A stretch of DNA of 34,700 nt, from contig CAJXPG010000027.1 of NCBI GenBank assembly GCA_913057925.1, forward strand, positions 1 through 34,700, given 5' to 3'. The notes under the pieces were generated by a model. The model was not told the origin of the DNA. It saw only the letters and a program-made list of their open reading frames with translations, and ran no database searches. This DNA is from an uncultured Colwellia sp. (GTDB lineage: Bacteria > Pseudomonadota > Gammaproteobacteria > Enterobacterales > Alteromonadaceae). The position numbers and the translations under genes are program-made. Shown in pieces: positions 9,225 to 17,697 of the stretch (position 1 is its first letter; each line of letters begins with the position of its first letter).

Positions 9225-10580
9225 TTGTCTAGTACCAGTTCACCGAAGAAAACTATCACAATTAGCAGTTACCTTGTTGGTGGTGCTGTGCGTGATAAAT
9301 TGCTCAACAGACCTGTAAAAGATAAAGATTACTTAGTGGTTGGTAGTACAGTGGAGCAAATGTTGACACTAGGCTTTCAACAAGTTGGTAAAGACTTCCC
9401 TGTATTTTTGCACCCTGAGACAAAGGAAGAATACGCCCTTGCGCGTACCGAACGAAAACAAGGACAAGGCTATACTGGCTTTAGTTGTTATTTCGCCCCT
9501 GATGTTAGCATTGAGCAAGATTTACTCAGACGTGATTTAACCGTTAATGCCATGGCAATGGATGAAAATGAGCAAATTATTGATCCCTACAATGGTCAGC
9601 AAGATTTAAACAATCGAATATTGCGCCATGTGAGTGATGCATTTGTTGAAGATCCTTTACGAGTATTGCGCGTTGCAAGGTTTGCTGCTCGCTATCACAA
9701 ATATGGTTTTACCATAGCGCCTGAAACACTTGCCTTGATGAAAGAAATAAGTAACAGCGGCGAATTGCAGAGCTTAACTGCTGAGCGAGTATGGCAAGAA
9801 ATGCAGCTCAGCCTTGCTGATGGTGGCGCTAACTCAGACATTAACTCAGGTAATCCCGAAGTATTTTTTCAAACATTACACCAATGTGGTGCCCTAAAAG
9901 AGCTTTGGCCTGAACTGGATGTATTGTGGGGCATTCCTAACCCTGCCCTTTGGCACCCAGAAATATGCAGTGGTGTTCATACTATGATGGTCCTTCAACA
10001 GGCAGTATTATTAACAGAGCAATTACCCAGTGAGCAGTCAGACAATAAAACAGCAATTCGCTTTGCTGCCTTATGTCATGATCTTGGTAAAGGAGTGACT
10101 CAGGAGCATTTATGGCCAAGTCACAAAGGCCATGAAACCGCGGGTTTGCCATTAGTTGAACGAATTTGCCAACAACTAAAAGTCCCGAATCAATATAAAC
10201 AACTGGCACTTAAAGTGTGCGAATTCCACCTACATTGTCACAAAGCGTTTGAGCTTAAAGCGACAACGATATTTAAGATGTTCAATCAGTTAGATGTTTG
10301 GCGTAAACCTGAAGAATTTGAATTTTTTCTGATGGCAAGTAAAGCTGACTTTTTGGGTCGGTTAGGCTTTGAAAATCGCCCTTACCCACAGGAACAGTAT
10401 TTGTTATCTGCGATGCGAGCTGCAACAAGTGTCAATGCAAAAGTATTTGTTGAACAGGGCTTAAAAGGTCTCGCTATTAAAGAAGCAATGGCAGAGGCCA
10501 GGCTTAATGCCATTAAAGAAATCAAAACACAATATTCACCGACTGAGCAAGCGGTTCAAAACCACAAAGCTGTTACTTAA
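9225..10580 (+). CDS. cca: CCA-adding tRNA nucleotidyltransferase with HD domain
   Basis: The enzyme adds or repairs the 3' CCA end of tRNAs without a template. It is a class II nucleotidyltransferase: SYLVGGAVRDKLL with the catalytic DKDYLVVG just after, RRDLTVNAMAMD, and an arginine-rich RVLRVARFAARY. The second half carries an HD phosphohydrolase domain (ALCHDLGKG, HKGHE, CEFHLHCHK), as in E. coli Cca. At 451 residues it is longer than E. coli Cca (412). The start is TTG 9225: AGGA at 9215-9218 is correctly spaced and no ATG lies between it and YLVGGAVRD. It is divergent from gspAB. Confidence 0.95.
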   Translation: MSSTSSPKKTITISSYLVGGAVRDKLLNRPVKDKDYLVVGSTVEQMLTLGFQQVGKDFPVFLHPETKEEYALARTERKQGQGYTGFSCYFAPDVSIEQDLLRRDLTVNAMAMDENEQIIDPYNGQQDLNNRILRHVSDAFVEDPLRVLRVARFAARYHKYGFTIAPETLALMKEISNSGELQSLTAERVWQEMQLSLADGGANSDINSGNPEVFFQTLHQCGALKELWPELDVLWGIPNPALWHPEICSGVHTMMVLQQAVLLTEQLPSEQSDNKTAIRFAALCHDLGKGVTQEHLWPSHKGHETAGLPLVERICQQLKVPNQYKQLALKVCEFHLHCHKAFELKATTIFKMFNQLDVWRKPEEFEFFLMASKADFLGRLGFENRPYPQEQYLLSAMRAATSVNAKVFVEQGLKGLAIKEAMAEARLNAIKEIKTQYSPTEQAVQNHKAVT

Positions 10581-10836
10581 CAGTGCGAGTAAACGTTGTT
10601 AGGGGATTCTGCCTGTGAGTTTGAAAATAACGATAAGTCTAATTATGTAAAGCTATTAGCTTATCTCTTAACCAGAACTGAGGTTAAGTAAAATAACTCA
10701 AGGTAAATCGTTCAAAAACTAACAACACTTTGTTTCGCCAAGTTTACAAAGTACTACAATTACTCTTAATGACATTGGCTATTATCTAAGCATAAACAAA
10801 TCCTATCAACTTTGGATTGAATGCGAGGTAATGACC

Positions 10837-11397
10837 ATGACAGTTTCAACGATTTCTTCATTAAACACTCAACTATTTTCTTCAAGCCAGCAAGAGATTA
10901 GCGCTGGCAGCAATGCAATTATTGCCATTGATAAGACAAACCCAAGTGAGTTTTTATCGTCTGAGCAAAAGAATACTTTGCAAGATAGTGCCGATGCAAA
11001 AATGGCTCAACAAGTTGAAGATATAAAATCAAACTATCAAACAGCCAAAGACATTGATTTGATGCATGCTTATTATCAACAGCAGCAAAAGGTGATTGAT
11101 ATCTATATGCAAACAGGTACTGATAGCAGTACTAACAATAATAACTCTAGCAATAACAGCGCAGTTTCCACACTGACCGACACTTACGCTGAACTCTATG
11201 AGTTACATCAAAATGTGAAGGAAGGCGTGGGCCAACTTCCTGAGGTAGAAAAACCAGAAACATTACCTATGATGGCAAATAACCCTCAAACAGTAACAGA
11301 AAGCACTGCACCAAGCCCTTTATCGCAAAAGCAACTTGAAGCATATAATGGCTTAATGATGCCTAGTACTTCATCTTATGTTCATTTGAGTGCTTAA
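10837..11397 (+). CDS. Unknown protein, Gln/Ser/Asn-rich
   Basis: This is a 186-residue protein I do not recognise. It has no signal peptide or membrane segment. The middle (MAQQVEDIKSNYQTAKDIDLMHAYYQQQQKVIDIYM) looks helical and may form a coiled coil, followed by an Asn/Ser run (STNNNNSSNNS) and a disordered Pro-containing tail. ATG 10837 is preferred over the in-frame ATG 10831, because GAGG at 10825-10828 is 8 nt from the former and only 2 nt from the latter. It stands alone between cca and a minus-strand gene. The composition resembles small envelope or flagellum-associated proteins, but that is not evidence of function. Confidence 0.7.
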   Translation: MTVSTISSLNTQLFSSSQQEISAGSNAIIAIDKTNPSEFLSSEQKNTLQDSADAKMAQQVEDIKSNYQTAKDIDLMHAYYQQQQKVIDIYMQTGTDSSTNNNNSSNNSAVSTLTDTYAELYELHQNVKEGVGQLPEVEKPETLPMMANNPQTVTESTAPSPLSQKQLEAYNGLMMPSTSSYVHLSA

Positions 11398-11441
11398 GGT
11401 AGGTAATTTACTATAGCTAATGACCTATACATTTAACTGTA

Positions 11442-11624
11442 TTAGTGCTTAAAAGCCTTAAGTAAACTCAACTCAAGCAATAAGCATTGTGGTAGCCACA
11501 GCCATAGCGTTAACGCTACCACGTATGCAATATTTACATCAAAGAAAAGTCCTACCAAACTGGCCACATAAATTATCGCTCGATTACCATATAGCAGGTA
11601 ATGACGCTTTTTTTCGATAGTCAT
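11442..11624 (-). CDS. Small membrane protein, unknown
   Basis: This is a 60-residue protein with two likely membrane segments (AIIYVASLVGLFF and ANIAYVVAL-to-LLLEL region) after a basic N-terminus (MTIEKKRHYLLYGNR). The ATG at 11624 has a GGTGA ribosome site 5 nt upstream; the in-frame ATG at 11642 has none. The gene covers a 12-bp palindrome (AGCGTTAACGCT, ~11506-11517). Function is unknown, and reality of the gene rests on frame, composition and ribosome site only. Confidence 0.5.
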   Translation of the reverse strand: MTIEKKRHYLLYGNRAIIYVASLVGLFFDVNIAYVVALTLWLWLPQCLLLELSLLKAFKH

Positions 11625-11812
11625 AATATTCACCGTTAGCATGACACGAAAACAGTAGTAACTGTTGAGTGATTTACACTGCTGATAAACTATTCGTCTA
11701 TTTATTTATCGGCAGTGTTCAAGATAAAATAACACCCAAAGACTTTGTTTCGCATTTTACGTTTATTTAATGTCACTAACAGAAATACTGCATTTTTCAA
11801 GCCAATGATGTG

Positions 11813-12445
11813 CTAGCTAAACTCAGGTTTATCGATAGTGCGAAAAGTCAAATTAATGCGAGGTGAGTGGACTTTCTTGGTGGGTGGAAGCCTGTGAAGC
11901 CAGTGCTGCTGAGTGATTCCTTTCATAACCAGCAAACTGCCCGCTTTTAGCGGTAACGCCACAACTTCTTTAGATGCTTTATGCTTGAAGGCAAACTTAC
12001 GCTCGGCACCAAAACTAAGTGACGCGATGGCACCGTTGGTTTTAAGATCCTTTTCTCCATCACTGTGCCAAGCCATGCCTTCATCACCAGTATGGTATAG
12101 GTTTAACAAGCAAGAGTTATAATGCTCACCAGTTTGTTGCTCAACTAAGTTCTTTAGTGCGTAAAGTGCTTGGGTGAAAGGTAAGGACTGCTTTGTCACC
12201 CCTGAATAGGTGTAAGAATAAGGCTGACCATTTCGGGTATCAGCATACCAAGCAACTTTTCTTTTGGTTTCAATTAACTTACCAAAAACAAGGGCTTGGT
12301 CACAGCGCCAATCAATGCTATTTAACAAACAGTCAAAGTAATAATCGCTATCACTTGCCGATATCACTTCACCGTAATAATTAACGATACCGTCATAGGG
12401 TAAAATATTAATTGGCTCATCAAGCAGTGATGAAAATAAGTCCAT
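11813..12445 (-). CDS. AlkB-type Fe(II)/2-oxoglutarate dioxygenase
   Basis: The protein is predicted to remove alkyl groups from damaged DNA or RNA bases by oxidative demethylation. At 210 residues it is close to the ALKBH2/3-like bacterial group rather than E. coli AlkB. The iron ligands are visible: H127 and D129 in WHSDGE, and H184 in HWLHRLP. The 2-oxoglutarate-binding R-x-N-x-T-x-R motif is RINLTFR (196-202). LNLYHTGDEGMAWHSD and ASLSFGAERKF are family signatures. The start lies 7 nt after a small membrane protein gene on the same strand, so they are probably cotranscribed. Confidence 0.93.
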   Translation of the reverse strand: MDLFSSLLDEPINILPYDGIVNYYGEVISASDSDYYFDCLLNSIDWRCDQALVFGKLIETKRKVAWYADTRNGQPYSYTYSGVTKQSLPFTQALYALKNLVEQQTGEHYNSCLLNLYHTGDEGMAWHSDGEKDLKTNGAIASLSFGAERKFAFKHKASKEVVALPLKAGSLLVMKGITQQHWLHRLPPTKKVHSPRINLTFRTIDKPEFS

Positions 12446-12452
12446 AGGGGCT

Positions 12453-12632
12453 CTAAGTTTTCCTATTTAAGAATAGTTTTTTCTTCTTGAATAACTGAAG
12501 CCAAAATATCAACTCTAACGTCATACCAAGAACAACAAAAGCAAGTATCCCCGCTGAAACACCGTAACTATATGAACTTATAGCGGCAATTATCAGTACA
12601 ACAAGTAACAAGCATTTTTTATGTGTTTTCAT
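12453..12632 (-). CDS. 59-residue membrane protein upstream of the AlkB gene
   Basis: The frame opens at ATG 12632 with an AAGGA ribosome site 5-6 nt upstream and closes with TAG at 12453. The protein starts MKTHKKCLLLVVLIIAAI and has two hydrophobic segments (~7-20 and ~25-48), the second ending in a basic cluster (FKKKK). Its stop is 7 nt before the AlkB-type gene, so the pair looks like an operon. Function is unknown. The good ribosome site, tight spacing and two-helix composition make it likely to be real despite its size. Confidence 0.65.
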   Translation of the reverse strand: MKTHKKCLLLVVLIIAAISSYSYGVSAGILAFVVLGMTLELIFWLQLFKKKKLFLNRKT

Positions 12633-12860
12633 AAGTATCCTTACTGATTACTGAATTAGAGATTACAGCAGATTAAAAGTCACTGGTTTAGTTTAGTTGC
12701 AGGTGAGAGCAATACCAGGTAACTACAGTATGCCCTGTGTTTTATCAATGACCAAGTTAAAGCCGACTTAGCTTGTAACACTTTATGAATTTATTAAAAA
12801 GGTGAAACAATCTCGCTTAGCTCAATTATCAATTATCATTTAAAGATTAAAAATTAAAGA

Positions 12861-13271
12861 TTAGCGATTGCCCCAAGGGTTAGCAGGACCAGAACGTGCT
12901 GTTCGCTCACGGGTTTTTTGTGCTTTTTTGATACGTAACTCTTCAGCGTCATCTAGAGTAAGTTCTTTTGGTGGTCTTTGCTCTAAACCCGACGGCACGA
13001 TACGATCTCTTGGCGGTAATTCAAAGTTAGCATCATCAGCTTTGGGTAGGCTGTGATATTGATACATATAAAAGGCTTCTACTTTCTCTTGCGCCCAAGG
13101 TGTTTTCTTTAAAAACTTTAAGCTTGAAGCAACGCTAGGGTTTTGCTTAAAACAATTTAGATTCATGTAAGCCGCTAAAATCTCAAAGCCATAATGTTTA
13201 ACCAACTCAGTTAATACCGTTTCAAGGCTAGTACCATGTAACGGGTTATTTTTGTAAATGTCTTTATCCAT
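12861..13271 (-). CDS. VF530-type (DUF2132) putative DNA-binding protein
   Basis: This is a 136-residue protein. Residues ~5-72 match the VF530/DUF2132 fold: [23 protein letters not shown], then [30 protein letters not shown]. This family is described as DNA-binding from its structure, and its role is unknown. The C-terminal half is a charged, Pro- and Arg-rich tail ([22 protein letters not shown]), longer than the minimal domain. ATG 13271 follows an AGGA ribosome site by 6 nt; the open frame upstream offers only TTG at 13295. It stands alone. Confidence 0.85.
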   Translation of the reverse strand: MDKDIYKNNPLHGTSLETVLTELVKHYGFEILAAYMNLNCFKQNPSVASSLKFLKKTPWAQEKVEAFYMYQYHSLPKADDANFELPPRDRIVPSGLEQRPPKELTLDDAEELRIKKAQKTRERTARSGPANPWGNR

Positions 13272-13372
13272 GATTGTTCCTGCGGTGAAGTTCAAGCTGT
13301 TCTGGCTTTATTAGCCGTAATTATACCACTTGCAACCCCTCTGTCATGACTATTATCAACAAGATAAATAAA

Positions 13373-13403
13373 AAAGCCCGTTACGAGTTAAGTAACAGGC
13401 TTT
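13373..13403 (-). terminator. Terminator of the fused nirT gene
   Basis: On the minus strand AAAGCCTGTTAC (13403-13392) pairs with GTAACGGGCTTT (13384-13373), with one mismatch and a 7-nt loop, and is followed by a T-rich tract. It lies about 50 nt after the nirT stop. Confidence 0.85.
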
Positions 13404-13455
13404 GATTCTTTCGCAATGCTAACTATTTTTTAGTTATTGCTTAGTTATTGCTTGC

Positions 13456-15261
13456 TTATTGCTTAGTCACATTCACTTCAGCATCAGCGTTATCAAGCGC
13501 TAATTTATAGCCAAAAGATACATGGTGATAGCGCGCACTTGAGTAATCATCATGGATAGCAAAACCAAAGTTATATACTTTGCCTGCTTCAATGCTGACA
13601 TCACCTGGTTTGTCAGATATAAGCTTACGCTTAACAATGACTGACCAAGTACCATTTTTTAGTGATGCTTCTACTTCAGCGCCTTGACCACCGTGCATAT
13701 CACGCTGCGCTAGAATCTGACCATCTTCAACTTTTTTACTGCCTGATTTATAGCGAACAATATCCATGTATTGGTTAGCCTGTTGAGCGGCATCAATTTC
13801 ACCTTGCTCTTTCAGTTTATCCCAACCACCAAGCGCTTTACCGCCTCGACCTTTCAGCTCAAGCTTAGTACGAGATTCTGTCAGGTATTTAGTAACACCT
13901 GTACCTGGCACTGTATTAAAGTCTAAACGCTTGGCTAAGTCTGAGCCTTTTAAGGTATCGGCATCGGGTGCAAATGGCATGGTTGCAGCATCAGCATGAC
14001 ATGTGCCCCAACAACCGGCTCTATCGGCATATTCAGCGTCGTCTGTAGCAATCATGAAAGCTAACTTCATTGGGTTTTCAGGATCCATTTTACCGCCATC
14101 GACAAAAGGTACGGCAGCATGTTCACCATCAGCCCAGCTAAATCTTAAGTAAAGGTTTTCAGCATCATGAGTCGCATCAATGGTGACATCAATAAAGCCA
14201 CGTTTACCCGGAATAACATTTGGCTCTAAGTCTTTTTCACTTTCACCAGAAACAATATTGTTTCCAATATCTGCTATCTCTTCTGCATGACATTCAGTAC
14301 AGCGATCTCCTTTAGTGAAGGCACGTTTGCCACCGTGCCTGCGACCTAGAATCCACTCAATTGAAGCCGTACCAGGATAGAAAACACCAATATCTTTTGA
14401 GTTTGCTTTGCCCCAATCAACATTGATATTACTTGCTGATGGCGCTGCTTTTGCTGAAGCTGCTGACTTAGTAGCCTTTTGTGTTGCACCAGCATTGGCA
14501 ATAGCTTGAGCTACCGCAGCGTCTAACATTTCTTGATTTTTAGCTTTTTCTGCCGCTTTTGCAGCTTTCGCTTCTGCCGCAGCAGCTGCTTCCCTTGCTT
14601 CAACACGCGCTAAGCCGTCAATATACTCTTGTGGCACTTCACGGATATAATCAGGGTTTGGCGCTTCAATATTTTCAAGAGCTTCATCTGAAAGCTTATG
14701 ACGGACATCGGTATGAGCAATCCCTTTATGACAATCAATACAGGTTTGCCCTGTTTCAAAGGCATTCATGTGCTGTTTACGGGCACGAGGCTTTTGAAAT
14801 TCAGGATTCATTGATTCAAAGTTATGACAATTACGACACTCTCTTGAATCGGTATCTTTCATCGCTTGCCAAACATTTTGTGCTAATTCAAAGCGATGTT
14901 CATCAAACTTCTCTGGCGTGTCAATTTTTCCGGTTAACCAGAAAAACACCTCACGAGATGCTTGAATTTTACGAACAATTTTATGTATCCAAGGTTTTGG
15001 AACATGACAATCAGGACAACCAGCACGAACACCCGTTCTGTTGGTATAGTGAATAGTTGGAGTATATTCTTTGTAAACGTTGTCTTTCATCTCATGACAA
15101 CCAATACAAAATTCAGTGGTATTGGTTGCTTCCATCGCGGTATTAAAACCACCCCAGAAAATAATACCCACGACAAAAAAGATAACGGCACCTGAAACGG
15201 TAGTGCCCCAAATTAGTCTGCGTGACCAAAAACTAGGTTTTAAAAAAGTGTTATCTGCCAT
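13456..15261 (-). CDS. nirT: NirT/NapC tetraheme cytochrome c fused to an ethylbenzene-dehydrogenase-like heme domain
   Basis: Residues 1-~195 are a NapC/NirT quinol-oxidising cytochrome: one N-terminal membrane anchor (~16-38) and four CxxCH heme motifs at 52-56, 82-86, 142-146 and 174-178. An Ala/Lys/Glu-rich linker (~220-275) leads to a C-terminal ~325-residue periplasmic domain that resembles EB_dh proteins (ethylbenzene dehydrogenase gamma/cytochrome c-552-like). That part adds CTECH (321-325) and a C-x3-C-H motif CWGTCH (417-422). Stand-alone NirT of Pseudomonas stutzeri is about 200 residues with four hemes. The likely role is to pass electrons from the quinol pool to NirS, with the extra domain acting as the docking or terminal relay (inference). 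It lies downstream of nirS on the same strand, behind a hairpin terminator, so it may have its own promoter. Confidence 0.88.
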   Translation of the reverse strand: MADNTFLKPSFWSRRLIWGTTVSGAVIFFVVGIIFWGGFNTAMEATNTTEFCIGCHEMKDNVYKEYTPTIHYTNRTGVRAGCPDCHVPKPWIHKIVRKIQASREVFFWLTGKIDTPEKFDEHRFELAQNVWQAMKDTDSRECRNCHNFESMNPEFQKPRARKQHMNAFETGQTCIDCHKGIAHTDVRHKLSDEALENIEAPNPDYIREVPQEYIDGLARVEAREAAAAAEAKAAKAAEKAKNQEMLDAAVAQAIANAGATQKATKSAASAKAAPSASNINVDWGKANSKDIGVFYPGTASIEWILGRRHGGKRAFTKGDRCTECHAEEIADIGNNIVSGESEKDLEPNVIPGKRGFIDVTIDATHDAENLYLRFSWADGEHAAVPFVDGGKMDPENPMKLAFMIATDDAEYADRAGCWGTCHADAATMPFAPDADTLKGSDLAKRLDFNTVPGTGVTKYLTESRTKLELKGRGGKALGGWDKLKEQGEIDAAQQANQYMDIVRYKSGSKKVEDGQILAQRDMHGGQGAEVEASLKNGTWSVIVKRKLISDKPGDVSIEAGKVYNFGFAIHDDYSSARYHHVSFGYKLALDNADAEVNVTKQ

Positions 15262-15494
15262 AATTGACTCTTTATGAATTCAGCTCTCTTCCCATGTGCA
15301 ATATGCGTTTGGGAAATTATTATCCACTGGCTTGCTGTTATGCGTTATTCAGAAAGCAACAGTGCTATAAGGCGTAGTAACGTATTGATAAAATTACTAT
15401 TACAACCCTTTTTATTTTCACTATCACGATTTATCAAATGAAAATACACGCTCTTTGCTATCCATAGCACCGCGATATACCGTACATCCTGTAC

Positions 15495-15525
15495 ATAAAA
15501 AGGGCATGGCATCAGCCATGCCTTT
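15495..15525 (-). terminator. Terminator downstream of nirS
   Basis: On the minus strand, a stem of about 11 bp (15525-15515 with 15510-15500: core GGCATGGC and GCCATGCC) has a TGAT loop and is followed by CCTTTTTATG. It lies about 145 nt after the nirS stop, beyond a long structured segment. It would separate nirS from nirT or reduce nirT expression. Confidence 0.88.
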
Positions 15526-15551
15526 AGTTTGAATCTATAAAACTTATAACT

Positions 15552-15668
15552 ACTGTTTCACTTTTAAGCTGTATCGTTTTATTTAAAGAAAAGAGCACGG
15601 AGTTGACGCTAGTCAATGAGTACTCTTGCCGCATAAATTAGACGATACAGCAACAAAGTGAGCAGTTA
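15552..15668 (-). ncRNA. Long foldable 3' region of nirS (possible stabilising UTR, 3'-derived sRNA or MITE relic)
   Basis: Two ends of a ~115-bp segment are inverted repeats: GCTGTATCGT (15569-15578) is perfectly complementary to ACGATACAGC (15642-15651), and outer parts TTCACTTT (~15557-15564) and AAAGTGAG (15655-15662) continue the stem with small bulges. The inside folds again: AAGAG with CTCTT, and TTGAC with GTCAA around a GCTA loop (15603-15616). On the minus strand it starts one or two bases after the nirS stop and is followed by the terminator. No open frame is seen. Whether it is an RNA element or an old miniature inverted-repeat insertion cannot be told from one copy. Confidence 0.5.
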
Positions 15669-15669
15669 G

Positions 15670-17298
15670 TTAGGTTTTGTGGTTCATACGGTTATATACG
15701 TTGAACTTACCCGTTGGTGTAGTTAACCCTTTAATACGTGCTTTCTCTTTAAGCGTTTTGGCATCGTATACTACGATTTCACCCGTAGGATTTTTAGCAT
15801 CGGTACGGTTCCATACAGAAACCCATACTTCAGTACCACCTTTGTTGAATTCCATGTGAAGCGCTGCTTTACCTTCTTCTTCAGTAACACGGATAGTCTT
15901 AACAATCTCACGCGTTTTCTTATCGAAAACTTGTACTGATTGTTGTACTTCTGGCTCAGGGTGTTTCAACTGATCAGCCCAAACGTAGTCTGAGTTTTCG
16001 TGAGTACGGATGAATACACCAGCACCATCAGTTTCAACTTCGTAACAAAGTTTCCATGCTTGATCTGGGTGACCAATTGGATCATTACCCCAAACAGATA
16101 CTAAGCCGACACCTAAGTGAGTAGTACCGCCAACTGGACCACATTTGTGATCAACCCAGTTAGCACCAGGACCTGGATGCGGTAAGCTATCAACTTTAAT
16201 AATTTTTTCTAATGAACGTTCTTTGGTATCAACAACTACCATCGCATTTGATGCGTTAGCAGCGATTTGGAAGTAACGACCTGAAGGGTCGAAGAAACCA
16301 TCGTGTAAGAACTCAGCAGAAGCAATTGACGTGATGGTTAAGTTTTCTAAATCATCATAATCAACTTGCAACATTTGACCTGTTTCTTTAACCGCAACGA
16401 TGAAAGAAGATGCGTTTGGCGCAGTGTAAATAGCCGCTACACGTGCTTCGTTAATGAATTCACCTTTGGTGTTATAACCACGAGTAGATACAACTTTAAG
16501 TGGGTTTAACGTAGCAGCATCCATGATAACGAAATGCGCAGGCCAGTAACCACCAGCAATTACGTATTTACCGTCACCTGAAACAGCGATATCACGCGCG
16601 TCATATGCCATTTTAGTTTCAGCAACTAACATTTTTTCAGGTTTTTGCCATAAATCGATTTTGTTAACTTTACCGTCACGACCGATGGTGTACCAGAAAC
16701 GACCGACATCTTTTGCTTTACCGATTTTATGTTTCTCAGTACCTTTGATTACGTGTACTGCGTAACCTGTGTCGATATGCGTAACGATTTTTTTAGTATC
16801 GCCATCAATGATTGCCGCGGTACCTGCATCTCGTTCAATTACAACAAAGAAATTTTTCCAGTTTAAGCCGTGTAATGGTTTAGTTGGGTAATCTTTTTGT
16901 GCGACAAATTCTTTAGTGTGAGAGCGCATTTGCTCTAAAGACATTTCTGGTGGCACTGGTGGAGTCATTTGAATGAAAGTAGCTAAGTTAGCAATTTCTT
17001 TTTTGCTGAATAAATCATCAAAGTTATTCATACCACCTTCAGTACCTAAAGAAATAATTTTCTCTAGACGCTTCTGGCCTTTTTTAAGCATTGCTTTTGG
17101 CTCAAGGTTTTTACCCGTAGCACCTTTACGTAAAACACCATGACAACCTGCACAGCGTTGGAAGTAATGTAATTGCGCTTTTTCAAAGTCAGCTTCAGAT
17201 AACGTTGGTTTAGCTGCTGCCACAGACATGCTAACACCCGTAGCCGCCATACCAATTGCAAGACCAAGAGCTGAAAGACCATATTTTACTGTTTTCAT
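15670..17298 (-). CDS. nirS: Cytochrome cd1 nitrite reductase (NO-forming)
   Basis: The protein reduces nitrite to nitric oxide in the periplasm and is the key enzyme of denitrification. It has 542 residues with a signal peptide (~1-29, ending SMSVAAAKP). The c-heme domain carries CAGCH at 49-53. The eight-bladed propeller for heme d1 follows: VHVIK with H182 as likely d1 ligand, FLHDGFFDPSGRY with H332 and LPHPGPGANWVD with H374 as the two active-site histidines (matching H327 and H369 of Pseudomonas aeruginosa by segment), and the C-terminal TPTGKFNVYN signature. GGAGAG upstream of ATG 17298 is a strong ribosome site. It diverges from the hemerythrin and nirCFDLGHJEN genes; nirT follows it. 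Confidence 0.97.
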   Translation of the reverse strand: MKTVKYGLSALGLAIGMAATGVSMSVAAAKPTLSEADFEKAQLHYFQRCAGCHGVLRKGATGKNLEPKAMLKKGQKRLEKIISLGTEGGMNNFDDLFSKKEIANLATFIQMTPPVPPEMSLEQMRSHTKEFVAQKDYPTKPLHGLNWKNFFVVIERDAGTAAIIDGDTKKIVTHIDTGYAVHVIKGTEKHKIGKAKDVGRFWYTIGRDGKVNKIDLWQKPEKMLVAETKMAYDARDIAVSGDGKYVIAGGYWPAHFVIMDAATLNPLKVVSTRGYNTKGEFINEARVAAIYTAPNASSFIVAVKETGQMLQVDYDDLENLTITSIASAEFLHDGFFDPSGRYFQIAANASNAMVVVDTKERSLEKIIKVDSLPHPGPGANWVDHKCGPVGGTTHLGVGLVSVWGNDPIGHPDQAWKLCYEVETDGAGVFIRTHENSDYVWADQLKHPEPEVQQSVQVFDKKTREIVKTIRVTEEEGKAALHMEFNKGGTEVWVSVWNRTDAKNPTGEIVVYDAKTLKEKARIKGLTTPTGKFNVYNRMNHKT

Positions 17299-17526
17299 TG
17301 GTTACTCTCCAGATATTATAAAAATACTTCTATACTTTAATAAGCCATGTAATAGAGGCTTAATTAATTTCTTCTTATTCAGTTATTGATTTATCTGTTA
17401 AATAAATAACTGAAACTCGTCAAAATAAGCCATCTTCAGGAAATTTGTTGACACGATTTATGTCGAACAGCAATGCCTCATTTATGTAACTGAATGTAAC
17501 TATCAACTAATTTAGCTTTTGGAAAT

Positions 17527-17540
17527 GTGATTCAGATCAA
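17527..17540. promoter_or_regulatory. FNR/DNR-like box 1 in the nirS-hemerythrin gap
   Basis: GTGAT-TCAG-ATCAA matches the FNR/ANR/DNR consensus TTGAT-N4-ATCAA in 9 of 10 positions. Read towards nirS, a GATAGT at 17499-17504 would be a -10 element with the box centred near -41.5, the class II activator position, giving a nirS 5' UTR of about 195 nt. The 399-nt divergent gap otherwise holds no gene. Confidence 0.6.
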
Positions 17541-17575
17541 GTTTAAAAAAAAATAACGGTTAATGACTAGACAAG

Positions 17576-17589
17576 TTGATCAAGGTCAA
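17576..17589. promoter_or_regulatory. FNR/DNR-like box 2 in the nirS-hemerythrin gap
   Basis: TTGAT-CAAG-GTCAA matches TTGAT-N4-ATCAA in 9 of 10 positions. It is centred about 115 nt before the hemerythrin start and could serve that promoter (TATGTT at 17604-17609 as a possible -10) or act as an upstream site for nirS. The direction is not resolved. Confidence 0.6.
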
Positions 17590-17697
17590 CAAATGGTACT
17601 TTCTATGTTAAAAAAACTCTTATTCATCAATATTAAGCGCTACTATTCACCTCAACATCACCAGCATTAAACCATATTTATTTTAGGGGTATTACTC

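Noticed and set aside
14559-15056. Plus-strand open frame of 165 codons antisense to nirT
   Set aside because: It overlaps the heme motifs and Ala-rich linker of the clear nirT gene and has no family features, so it is a shadow frame.
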